From the NCBI GenBank assembly GCA_933228895.1, contig OW121847.1:79897656-79961655 (forward strand): 64,000 nt of DNA, written 5' to 3'. A program made the translations under genes and the position numbers. Every line of letters begins with the position of its first letter. Within the stretch, counting starts at the first letter, position 1. This stretch comes from Platycnemis pennipes (Eukaryota; Arthropoda; Insecta; Odonata; Platycnemididae). Under the pieces are notes generated by a model. The model was not told the origin of the DNA. It worked only from the letters and a program-made list of their open reading frames with translations, and searched no databases. This document shows positions 37,001 to 41,007 of this stretch, one piece after another.

Positions 37001-39473
37001 TCATACACCGAAACCTTTCTGTTTTTTATCAATTTAAAATAAAACATTCACTTATATCTCCACCTAAAAGATTGTCATTTCACACGTTTAATAAACCAGA
37101 TTAAAAACAAGTGTTAGAAAAACAATACTTGGTAAGTATGTAGATTACTTAAAAATAGTGTAAACTATGAGTGGACACGCTAGCTATCGTGTCCACTTGT
37201 GAAGTGTCAGTCAGTCAATCATTCTGTATCCATTTTGTTTTGTTCTCTGCCAAGTTTTGAGCGAAAAGAGTGAGGCTTGGTATGTTGAGTGTGGATTCTC
37301 TATCTGTATGATTTGGTAGTAGTTTCGGATTTTTAGCAGTTTGCGGTGGAGAGAAAAATTGCAAAAAATGGGGTTTTTGAGAGTGGGAGACAACATATAA
37401 TGAAAATATGGTATAGAAAAAGTACAAAAACATATAGGTTAATTAGAGTGGGACACATTTCTCTATTTATAAAATAGCCATTTCCTTCTCTCTGCATATG
37501 AAATGTTTATGAAAAGTTGGTGCACAAAAGTGTAAAAAAAAATGCAAAGACTACTTTGAGTAGTGAAGCAGTAACTGCCTGCCTGAAGCACAAGCACTAC
37601 TGCCACCTATTGGTAATGTGTGATCAGTAGTTTCCCAACAGTTTGTAAAATCTCATTTGACTCTAGAACACAAAGTTCACCTCAAGAGCACACCAGACAC
37701 AGTCTGACTGCAAAGCAGGCCGCAGGTCTGCTAGTCCTCCATTTTAAATTATCTTATTTGGAAAATCATCAATTCCAGAAGCCTTATTTATGCACAGGTC
37801 CTTGACTCCCACAAAGAAGAATTACATCAGTGAAATAATCATTTTCAAACAGGATATTAACGATAGGGACTATAACCCAGCTATCACAAGGCGAACAGTC
37901 TCCCCCAAATATGCAGAGACTTTCCGCAGAAACCAAGGACATCGTCTCCCGGAAGTGGTCAGCATCTCCCCAAAAAAAGGAGACCGGAGGAAGATACGAT
38001 GAAGATCCTGGGGATATACGGTGAAGAAATGTCCGCAATACTAGGGAGACAATCTCCAATTATATGAACGTGGACCGGATTGGCTCACTAGGAACCAATG
38101 AGAAGGGTCTTTAAGAATAAAACCGACAACACGCACAAACAAGAAGAAAATGCATGCATTGAGACTTATAAGAAGAGGAAATGTAATCATGAACATTCCA
38201 CCAGAAAAATGTTTAGGAAATTATGAGAATGAGCAAGGTCTTACACAATGTCAAAGTGTAACTTGCAGAAAAGGACAATTAAAATAGAAAGCCATTAAGT
38301 AATGTACCTATATTTTCAATGGTATCTATGTACAGGCACCTTAAGGTTATATTATATCTGAGTGTAATTCTAAGGAAGATATCAAAATAACATGAAAATA
38401 TAAGATCTTTTGATTAGTTAACAAAAATGTTTTTTTAATAGCCTTTTGAGTTAGATATCTAACTCAAAAGGCTGTTGAAAATTTTCACTAATGGTTATGG
38501 TTACTACCACATGAATATAGAAGAGACCAAAAGAATCTTTTTGGAAATCAGGATAACTTTATTTTTTTGTGTGGATTTTCAGTTCAAAATAAACTACATA
38601 AATCGATAGAAATTAGTTAGACAAGAGCAGCATTTTGCAAGAAAATATAATTATAAGATAGGTATCTAATACCTTTCATTAACAAAGCAGGCAGAACTGA
38701 TTAAGAAGCTCCAATGGTAATAGGTACAAAACTTACACGTAGCGCCTCCTTTTCAAATGGATGATTGCACTGTCGAATTCGTAACACTTGTGCAATATTA
38801 TAAGCTGTTAGCAACTTAACACCTAAAGAAGCATGGGAGATAAATGCTGAAGAGGCCAGGTGCAGCACTAGATCATTATTTTTCCATTCTGTATCATCTA
38901 TTTCTTCAGGAGTACGACTCCAAAATTTTCCCAGCGACTGTTCCATGAAAGACAAAATTGAAAGGAATCCGTGAATTTTAAATAATGGTCCACAGGCTAA
39001 AAAAAAGTGAAAGCATGCTCAAATGATCAGGTACCTGATCATTTGAGTACGTACTTAAGCGATATTAAGGAATGGTATTAATTGATTAAAATTAATTAAT
39101 AACACCCAATTTTACTACTGGGTAGTAAACCTTAATGACAGAAAAACATAATGAAATTTAAGTCCGACTAAATTATATGCCTTCGGGCGAACCCTGCCAA
39201 GGTCACGGATAGTCAAATGACGGTTATGGCTGCATTGCAATGCGTAGAAAAGCATGCCAGTAACAGAGAGCTTTTAAAATTGTACGATTACCACATTACT
39301 TTCGAGGAGTTCACCATTAAAAGACTACGTCGCTGGCATATAGGAGTGGGAGAGTACTCACATAAGGTAATTTATTTACCAACTAGGCAATATAAAATTA
39401 CCTTAAGCCTTCTTAGAAGTAATAACTCTTCTAAATCCACCGAAAAGTCGCCAGGCTGATACGAAAATTCCAT
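3855..39473 (-). CDS. PDS5: PDS5-like cohesin regulator, coding exons 1-12 (3' part off the left edge)
   Basis: PDS5 proteins are nuclear HEAT-repeat rods that bind the kleisin of cohesin and work with WAPL and acetyltransferases to control cohesin release and sister-chromatid cohesion. I chained twelve exons by hand: all introns are GT/AG, all phases match, and the sum is 2166 nt (722 codons) without a stop. The colinear landmarks follow the PDS5 order: an N-terminal EELLLLRRLK, then LVLHLASSAF, then a VRFLALRCMAELY helix, IVPYTMPPDERMKRLLKVLA followed by TLD, and AKWCIRCLMIAES near residue 700. The family is usually 1200-1450 residues, so roughly the C-terminal 40 percent should lie left of the window. 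It is far more diverged than I would expect of the single conserved insect Pds5; for example the APEAPY-type motif after the first helix pair is missing. Family assignment is firm; orthologue versus paralogue is open. Confidence 0.85.
4469..4616 (-). CDS. PDS5: PDS5-like exon 11
   Basis: The exon has 148 nt, phase 0 to 1, with a TTTCAG acceptor and a GTACGT donor. It encodes VSSATFLSGFYDYQLVSRYI, then GRNVKLHVLKILTMLQSEDK. This fits the PDS5 helices ending with an A-A-L-x-I-F-x-N-T-G-type segment. Confidence 0.75.
4617..5342. other. PDS5 intron 10, plain AT-rich part
   Basis: Open minus-strand frames at 4627-4936 have hydrophobic low-complexity translations without family features. A missing acidic-linker exon of PDS5 could lie here or up to 7165, but I could not identify one. 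Confidence 0.4.
5955..6115. repeat. Cluster of degenerate CCTATAGGAATTCTA words
   Basis: About eight spaced variants of CCTATAGGAA or ACCTATAGAAAATTCTA occur in both orientations, since the core CCTATAGG is its own complement. They lie inside the 5580-6858 element. Confidence 0.7.
6499..6658. repeat. 71 bp tandem repeat inside the DNA element
   Basis: The phrase CCTGTTGrGAGTCTGyTC starts at 6499, 6570 and 6641, exactly 71 bp apart each time, with intervening CTTGTTTGGCraAG and CACAACCAACC blocks. It gives two full units and a partial third. Confidence 0.85.
7166..7270 (-). CDS. PDS5: PDS5-like exon 10
   Basis: The exon has 105 nt, phase 0 to 0, with a TTTCAG acceptor and a GTGAGA donor. The peptide IFVSYIDDILMERTNLLEEL followed by QINEIPIENVFSLLE resembles the PDS5 MIKFLLERIAP-VHID-ESI segment. 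An acidic linker expected after this point is shorter here or sits in a small exon I did not find. Confidence 0.75.
7339..7510. mobile_element. Foldback (hairpin) MITE-like repeat
   Basis: Two arms of about 70 bp (CCAGTTGTCT...GAGCTTTC and its imperfect complement ending AGACAACTGG) enclose a smaller palindrome around ATCATCAGGGTTA. Arm identity is roughly 75-80 percent by eye. It lies in the PDS5 intron just upstream of exon 10. No clear target duplication was found. Confidence 0.65.
7511..8463. other. PDS5 intron 9, no feature recognised
   Basis: AT-rich sequence without coding signal, clear inverted repeats or target duplications that I could see. Confidence 0.5.
8464..9010 (-). pseudogene. 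LINE reverse transcriptase C-terminal relic (Jockey/BS-like)
   Basis: Minus-strand frames carry the usual end of insect non-LTR ORF2 proteins: a SFDWRDHINYVSKKL-like helix near 8975, then GLLTLLCIYVFHCAVFV, NGDVHYHGTRRH and a final VYNNLTSHLKKIKGVGKFKK before a stop near 8469. Frameshifts separate the pieces, so it is a dead fragment. Confidence 0.6.
9361..9690 (-). mobile_element. AACC-tailed SINE, copy 3
   Basis: A near-complete copy. The tail reads as GGTT repeats on the plus strand at 9361, and the B-box complement GGAATCGAACC is near 9625. Duplications AAACCATTTCTT / AAACCAATTCTT flank it (one mismatch). A short block (ccctccacta) is deleted relative to other copies. Confidence 0.82.
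9880..10085 (+). pseudogene. LINE reverse transcriptase fragment
   Basis: The plus-strand frame reads GKKFSSGIDDVPVNLLKACK, then QLLFLVNQSLYSGIFPDTL and KVVPILKNNGD. This is the N-terminal RT block (S-G-x-D-x-x-P...G-x-F-P...K-V-x-P-I-x-K) of Jockey/CR1-like LINEs. Only about 65 codons remain. Confidence 0.75.
10604..10811 (+). mobile_element. Second SINE family, tRNA-Ser-like head, poly(A) tail
   Basis: The head (10604-10674) folds like a tRNA: an acceptor stem pairing GCCCAGGT with ACCTGGGT, an anticodon arm containing CTGCTAATCC (GCT, Ser) and the B box GGTTCGAGTCC. A 125 bp body follows, then a run of A at 10802-10811. The body and the A tail make it a SINE rather than a working tRNA gene. 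No clear target duplication was fixed. Confidence 0.75.
11559..11801. repeat. 5' LTR of the TRIM-type element
   Basis: TG...CA bounded, 243 bp. It shares with the 3' LTR the blocks GTGTGTCTGAAATTGCC, GAGTGCAGCGGTGGT, GAGTGTGGCCTGTGGACTGG and AATAARTGGCTTTTT. The AATAAG/AATAAA position near its end could serve as a polyadenylation signal (inference). Confidence 0.83.
11802..11880 (-). other. Antisense tRNA-like block behind the 5' LTR
   Basis: The reverse complement contains GCATGGGTTCGTATCCCATC, a good T-arm/B-box shape, preceded by a longer region that could be the remainder of a tRNA (ends TCTGACA-like). A normal primer-binding site would begin immediately after the LTR with TGG; here the TGG-like position is offset by about 12 bp. 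Its role in priming is uncertain. Confidence 0.4.
12268..12510. repeat. 3' LTR of the TRIM-type element
   Basis: 243 bp, preceded by the polypurine tract at about 12257-12267 and followed by TCCCT. It carries AATAAATGGC near 12462. Divergence from the 5' LTR indicates an old insertion. Confidence 0.83.
12577..12820 (-). CDS. PDS5: PDS5-like exon 9
   Basis: The exon has 244 nt, phase 2 to 0. It encodes NCKHLMDVIKFAKESRAGVY, KKIAMLNAMAFCRHIPLP and a helix ending SINNALACKSLDGINQVL. It matches the PDS5 region in which a short leucine-rich helix precedes an S-K-x-M-x-I-T-R-N-L-P-type segment. The donor is GTATAA, rather weak. A TRIM-like element ends 66 bp downstream in the intron. Confidence 0.82.
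12983..13129 (-). CDS. PDS5: PDS5-like exon 8
   Basis: The exon has 147 nt, phase 2 to 2, from an acceptor at 13130 to a GTTAGT donor at 12982. It encodes LIVIQLLNRYIVPYTMPP then DERMKRLLKVLATLDFQ. The V-P...E-R-M-K-x-L...A-T-L-D signature is one of the best diagnostic stretches for PDS5. Confidence 0.88.
13635..13717. repeat. 43 bp tandem duplication
   Basis: The unit starting CGATCTCTACCATTCTCACC and ending TTTTCACGTGTCCC occurs at 13635 and 13678, exactly 43 bp apart and nearly identical. Confidence 0.85.
13766..16686 (-). mobile_element. piggyBac-like element A (degenerate)
   Basis: Left end CCCTTCAAGCATGGACG, right end complement CCCTTCAACGTTGAGCG. It is flanked on the right by TTAA (16687-16690) and on the left by TTCA (13762-13765), a mutated TTAA. 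It closely resembles element B at 23.6 kb along its full length, apart from small indels and many substitutions. The subterminal right end carries GACGTAGTGACTATGTCGCT and its inverted counterpart. It sits in PDS5 intron 7. Confidence 0.85.
14232..15860 (-). pseudogene. piggyBac-like transposase pseudogene of element A
   Basis: Broken minus-strand frames follow the piggyBac transposase order. A core at 15335-14841 holds SIDESLTLWKGR (first catalytic Asp) and WMENCYNSPDLAKLL, where the second catalytic Asp is replaced by Glu. A GEVDLKDQ segment lies near 14660. A C-terminal Cys-rich finger (CVVCAKNSRRRDTVYWCEKC and DVGLCFDC) is at 14423-14232. Several frameshifts and the lost catalytic residue show it is inactive. 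Confidence 0.85.
17317..17477 (-). CDS. PDS5: PDS5-like exon 7
   Basis: The exon has 161 nt, phase 0 to 2. It encodes VNVRFLALRCMAELYDFF, then the block ending VYEKHFSQE. This corresponds to the PDS5 W-R-V-R-K-E-A-M-x-G-L-A-x-I-Y helix and the helix before the DDR-LLVE segment. Because 161 is not a multiple of three, loss of this exon would shift the frame. It is flanked by two direct piggyBac-like copies. Confidence 0.85.
17478..20090. other. PDS5 intron 6, mostly unrecognised
   Basis: Contains the 26 bp tandem repeat at 18631. A minus-strand open frame of 105 codons at 17797-18114 has no domain. About 19488-19580 carries GATACTT/TATTCG words resembling subterminal regions of a DNA transposon, but the ends could not be fixed. 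Confidence 0.4.
18631..18702. repeat. 26 bp tandem repeat, about three units
   Basis: TTTCATACCACCACTCAACT plus TACTGG repeats at 18631, 18657 and 18683; the third unit differs (tttcatctcaccactcaact). Confidence 0.9.
20300..20700. repeat. Cluster of degenerate TTGAAACTCTCTTGAA words
   Basis: Repeated variants of TCTCTTGAAATCTGTCTTGA and GTTGAACTsCCTTG occur, including a longer direct duplication (about 20420-20540 and 20553-20670, period about 130 bp). The cluster at 22690-22930 carries related words on the opposite strand, so the two may be subterminal regions of one element. Confidence 0.6.
22060..22180. repeat. Short internal repeats around GTGGATCC/CACTAAAATTTT
   Basis: TCTAAAATTTTAGTGGGCTCCGATATCGCC is echoed by CACTAAAATTTTTGTGGATGCCGAAACCGCC and by CACTAATAGTGGAT. 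These are degenerate units about 45 bp apart, part of the unexplained 20-23 kb region. Confidence 0.5.
22205..22330. repeat. Dispersed repeat shared with 61095-61215
   Basis: Counterpart of the copy in the NCAPD2 intron. Here it lies between the two inverted repeat clusters of the 20.3-22.9 kb region, within PDS5 intron 6. Confidence 0.6.
22700..22930. repeat. Cluster of GAGTCCCAACACAAACTTTCAA words
   Basis: Short tandem units of 21-23 bp (TTTCAAGAGAGTCCCAACAC) run from about 22708 to 22795, then decay into TTTCAAG variants. These are the complement of the CTTGAAA words at 20.3-20.7 kb. Confidence 0.7.
23065..23260 (+). pseudogene. pogo/Tigger-type transposase N-terminal fragment
   Basis: The plus-strand frame reads MGRPEVKRKLSIEKLNLLPK then VDENPRMKRA. 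This resembles the CENP-B-type helix-turn-helix start of pogo/Tigger transposases (K-R-K...S-I-E-E-K-L...). The following helix is frameshifted (RVKIATKINTVNTKL in the next frame) and the remainder is missing. Confidence 0.45.
23616..26554 (-). mobile_element. piggyBac-like element B with TTAA duplications
   Basis: This 2939 bp element is flanked by intact TTAA at 23612-23615 and 26555-26558. Ends are CCCTTCAAGTGCGGAGG and, as complement, CCCTTCAACGTCGAGCG. The right subterminal region repeats GACGTAGTCACTACGTCGCT in both orientations. It lies in PDS5 intron 6 in the same orientation as element A and is better preserved. Confidence 0.9.
24082..25771 (-). pseudogene. piggyBac-like transposase pseudogene of element B
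   Basis: The start MASISRKRLSVPEEEIEEEL is at 25771, with an acidic N-terminal region. The long core frame 25331-24570 contains SIDESLTLWKGR and WMDNFYNSPDLAKLL. GGVDLKDQLLQTYLIEKKR starts the frame at 24530, and a C-terminal cysteine finger runs 24303-24082. These are the three catalytic aspartates of piggyBac. At least three frame breaks make it non-coding as it stands, although all three aspartates remain. Confidence 0.87.
27027..27248. mobile_element. Foldback repeat with about 100 bp arms
   Basis: The arms starting TGCATAATGAAACTCAATGG and ending in its complement pair almost perfectly, closing around about 30 bp near 27137. Each arm contains the core GAAAATGGCACTGA-TTGCCGAAACCCGGG. It lies in PDS5 intron 6. 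Confidence 0.85.
27906..28467. mobile_element. pogo/Tigger-like MITE
   Basis: Ends AGAAGTCCGCTATAACGAG and, as complement, AGAAGTCCGCTATAGCTAA resemble the GCTATAACGA-type termini of pogo-group elements. It has no transposase. Inside are two direct copies of a TAGTTATGCAACC-containing segment (28130 and 28318 areas). Flanking TA duplications are not clear. Confidence 0.6.
28941..29187 (-). CDS. PDS5: PDS5-like exon 6
   Basis: The exon has 247 nt, phase 2 to 0, with a good polypyrimidine acceptor. Together with exon 5 it reads GFLGRFQDKKLDIRLFCLDQ, the PDS5 block around GRFNDIHVPIRLECV. The next helices (VSKVRKNLTSLVFILLKES) match the following DVIVSIVTAAKK region. It ends LTKDPE and joins exon 7 across an 11.5 kb intron. 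Confidence 0.85.
29626..30703. mobile_element. hAT-like element with CATAGCTGGGC ends
   Basis: Terminal repeats CATAGCTGGGC are flanked by ACTGTAGT (29618-29625) and ACTTTGGT (30704-30711), an 8 bp duplication with two mismatches. Subterminal regions are packed with GTTAA words on both sides. It has no transposase. It lies in PDS5 intron 5, between exons 6 and 5. Confidence 0.75.
29957..30149. repeat. Two copies of a perfect 20 bp palindrome
   Basis: GTGACCCACCGGTGGGTCAC occurs at about 29959-29978 and again at about 30130-30149. The first copy follows TTAACACGTTCACTGAGGT, which looks like a piggyBac-type end, possibly a nested remnant. Confidence 0.8.
30984..31273 (-). CDS. PDS5: PDS5-like exon 5
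   Basis: The exon has 290 nt, phase 0 to 2, from an ATTTTAG acceptor to a GTGGGA donor. It begins VMFRELSMASECDQLEE and ends SSLWKGFLG. It contains LTIPILKNLECALY and ILILFLGKLF, equivalent to the PDS5 SVLPQLEFKL helix and the VVKLLAKMF helix, and the beginning of the LW..YLGRF block that continues in exon 6. Confidence 0.85.
31764..32082 (-). mobile_element. AACC-tailed SINE, copy 4
   Basis: Flanked by an exact 12 bp duplication TTGTTGTGATAA (31752-31763, 32083-32094). The B-box complement GGAATCGAACC is near 32017. The GGTT tail is degraded. It lies in PDS5 intron 4. Confidence 0.9.
32340..32419. mobile_element. pogo-like terminal fragment
   Basis: The reverse complement starts CAGTAGAAACTCGATATTAC, typical of pogo-group termini. 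An imperfect counterpart (ATACGATATTTGATATTACG) lies 60 bp away, so this is a tiny deleted copy. Confidence 0.5.
32440..32800 (-). pseudogene. LINE reverse transcriptase fragment
   Basis: Minus-strand frames give MEMVIESLERQRNNGALHL, then a frameshifted CEELPDDWKIGIISPI-like stretch and NKGDKLGFKNYRDITLSNIA. The last is the RT motif K-N-Y-R-x-I-x-L-x-N-x-A. Frames are broken; it is a relic. Confidence 0.6.
32955..33162 (-). CDS. PDS5: PDS5-like exon 4
   Basis: The exon has 208 nt, phase 2 to 0. Its first base completes the codon split from exon 3. The peptide (PDLTLTSKERIITLIGTLVE, then LPQEMIQMIFVNC and NRIVYDMTMEFIRKY) matches the PDS5 helices around VDLMSSII, ELLDTVLVNL and AYDLAKALL. The donor is GTATGT. 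Confidence 0.85.
33292..33476 (-). CDS. PDS5: PDS5-like exon 3
   Basis: The exon has 185 nt, phase 0 to 2, a strong polypyrimidine/CAG acceptor and a GTAAGT donor. The peptide begins KVFLFLINQLQMVSHERIDV and continues through ILLMKGVIELFCDM to HLFSSVLNAA. It matches the PDS5 segment in which a FITRQL helix is followed by a LLENIAWVK helix and a LYRTLFSVI helix. Confidence 0.85.
33477..35235. other. PDS5 intron 2, left part, no feature recognised
   Basis: AT-rich DNA with no convincing coding or repeat structure apart from a short direct duplication ATAAAAGATCAGTACA near 35022-35055. Confidence 0.45.
35236..36420 (-). mobile_element. RTE LINE relic, second copy (3' half)
   Basis: This matches the family at 1-1480: the same antisense 3' region (agggcattc, caactgtcttcatcaggccatcatgtctc) and an RT box ISILRFADDILLMAETE at about 35800-35845. 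Several indels and stops are present. It lies in PDS5 intron 2. Confidence 0.78.
36446..36600. repeat. Direct dispersed repeat, copy 1
   Basis: The segment from GTCAGTCGGTCCGTTATTCT to AGAGAAAAATGC resembles 37206-37362 in the same orientation at roughly 75-80 percent by eye. The family is not recognised. Confidence 0.7.
37206..37362. repeat. Direct dispersed repeat, copy 2
   Basis: Second copy of the repeat at 36446-36600, about 760 bp downstream. It is preceded by a palindrome AGTGGACACGCTAGC-TATCGTGTCCACT (about 37170-37197). Confidence 0.7.
38440..38473. repeat. Perfect 34 bp palindrome
   Basis: Self-complementary without a spacer, centred on GATATC at 38456/38457; each half reads AGCCTTTTGAGTTAGAT. 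It lies in PDS5 intron 2, about 265 bp beyond the exon 2 donor. Confidence 0.9.
38737..38937 (-). CDS. PDS5: PDS5-like exon 2
   Basis: This exon has 67 codons, phase 0 to 0, between a CAG acceptor ending at 38938 and a GTAAGT donor at 38736. It encodes the first HEAT helices, with LVLHLASSAFISHASLGVKL followed by LTAYNIAQVLRI. That aligns with the very conserved ALHLAS...DVRLLVA..LADI.RI block of PDS5. The segment that normally reads like APEAPY is replaced by RQCNHPFEKEALR. Confidence 0.85.
39018..39045. repeat. Perfect 28 bp palindrome
   Basis: Each half is TCAAATGATCAGGT, with the centre at GGTACC. It lies in the intron between PDS5 exons 1 and 2, about 80 bp upstream of the exon 2 acceptor. 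Confidence 0.88.
39402..39473 (-). CDS. PDS5: PDS5-like exon 1 with start codon
   Basis: The exon encodes 24 residues, starting MEFSYQPG and ending EELLLLRRLK, then a GTAATT donor at 39401. The start was chosen because it is the only ATG that opens this frame, and the peptide matches the beginning of PDS5 proteins (a Y-P-G element, then E-E-x-x-R-R-L-K). It ends in phase 0, which fits exon 2. The exon is too short to be found by ORF length, so it rests on homology and splice-phase agreement. Confidence 0.75.
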
Positions 39474-39900
39474 ATTCTGCAGTTAGCAAAGCATCAGGAA
39501 TAATCAATAAACCCAGAAACAATTGTTATACGAGATTTTGAAGTAGATAACTCTCTTTTTGAATATTACCTCTAAAACAAAACACTCACGCAGTTGTTGC
39601 CGTCGCTTGCGTCCGCTACGCGATCCTCACATCGGTTGTCGCAAGGAGCAATGCTGTAGGCATTGGAGGATTGCTCAAGCGTTCAACGGAACGCATTTGT
39701 GTGATTGGTGCGTGCTAGGAGCCTGTGGCACCTGTAGGCCCGTAGGTTTGCTGCGTGAAACGAAACGCATTCGTGTCCGTTTGAAATTTTGCCGCGATAC
39801 CAAAACATCCATGAACGGGAATCTTTGCGCAAAGTCAGTTCATTAGGGCACCACTGAAAATGGCACGCTTGGCCAGCCATAGAATTCACTGCAATAGAGA
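39474..39900 (-). promoter_or_regulatory. Candidate promoter/5' UTR region of the PDS5-like gene
   Basis: Directly upstream of the PDS5 start codon, about 39570-39850 is visibly richer in G+C and CpG than the surrounding AT-rich DNA. Insect housekeeping promoters often look like this. No TATA box, Inr or DPE could be fixed by eye. The + strand frame through it (95 codons from 39559) is not recognised and looks like a by-product of the GC content. Confidence 0.4.
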
Positions 39901-40857
39901 AAGTTAGATGGATACTTCAATAATTCACTTCAGTCCATAAAGTCAAAATCGCATTCACTAAATGCGAATGTATAGAGGTATAAACGTATACAAATAATAC
40001 ATTTCAAAAACTATAAATACATAAATTTTAATTGTTTTTGCCAAAAATATCATATCCTGATTTGATTGGAAATGGTGTCGATCTGTTCAAAAGTGTATTT
40101 ATTAAGGTGCCGGTTAGACGTAAACATACATTTTATTACAAATGATAAAACATATGTTTCACATGTAAATTCCCTGAACTACTACATACAATCCCACATG
40201 GTAAAAATGAAGAAATTTTATGTTTAAAATCAATGAAAATCTTGACATTCGACCTTGCTCTGAATTAGTCAAGAATAATTGTCTCCCCCATGCTTAATTA
40301 TAAACTATGATACAGAGCCCACTGAAACCATGTTAATATTAAAACCAACTGATATCATAGCAGCATCTTTTCTATTTAAAAAAAGTGGTAATATCCATTC
40401 TTGATGGTCCTCTCACATCACCATGGCAACCATTATTCCAAACTTTAAAGATAATGACTCTCCCCTCCATGAACATACTTCATTGTGCTGTATTTGAATT
40501 ATGAAGCATCCCAACTATTAGTCAAATGCCATTTACCATAAATACTAATCAGTAGAAATATCCCTCTGTATTTTACATCCTCTCTTAGTTGCCAATGTGA
40601 TCCCCCCCTATAGTAGCAGAGAATGTCCATTCATTGTTGCGTCAACAGTCACAATGTTACACGACAACGTGCACGTTGCTACAACATTGCATCAATGACC
40701 AATAGTCCAATTAACATTGAGTAACGTCCATGCAACATTTGCGTGAGCAACATTTAAAATATTATCTAATTATATAAAATGCCAAAAAAATGTGGCTATT
40801 TGGATTCATTCTGTGTAGTTTTTCTTAGAGGTAAATAAAATATATATAAATTTTCAA
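39901..40857. other. Intergenic region upstream of PDS5, left of the SINE
   Basis: AT-rich. About 40630-40760 holds a cluster of CAACRTTG words including the palindrome CAACGTGCACGTTG. A related GCAACATTTGTGCAACAT word occurs near 60975. It may be a MITE remnant. Confidence 0.4.
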
Positions 40858-41007
40858 AATGACTTGTTGGTTGGTTGCTTATTCAGGGGAGGCAACCGAC
40901 AGCTGATGACATTTGCACCATTTAAGATAGGTGGGTAATTGTGGGAGTTTTCAGGGAATGGAGGAAGGGTGGAGAGAAACCCGATGTCGGCATTAGCCTA
41001 CTCTTAA

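Noticed and set aside
39217..39459. 80-codon plus-strand open frame
   Set aside because: It is the opposite strand of PDS5 exon 1 and its intron; no family features.
39559..39846. 95-codon plus-strand open frame rich in Cys and Arg upstream of PDS5
   Set aside because: No recognisable domain, no splice support; it coincides with the CpG-rich promoter/5' UTR candidate, where long open frames arise from base composition.
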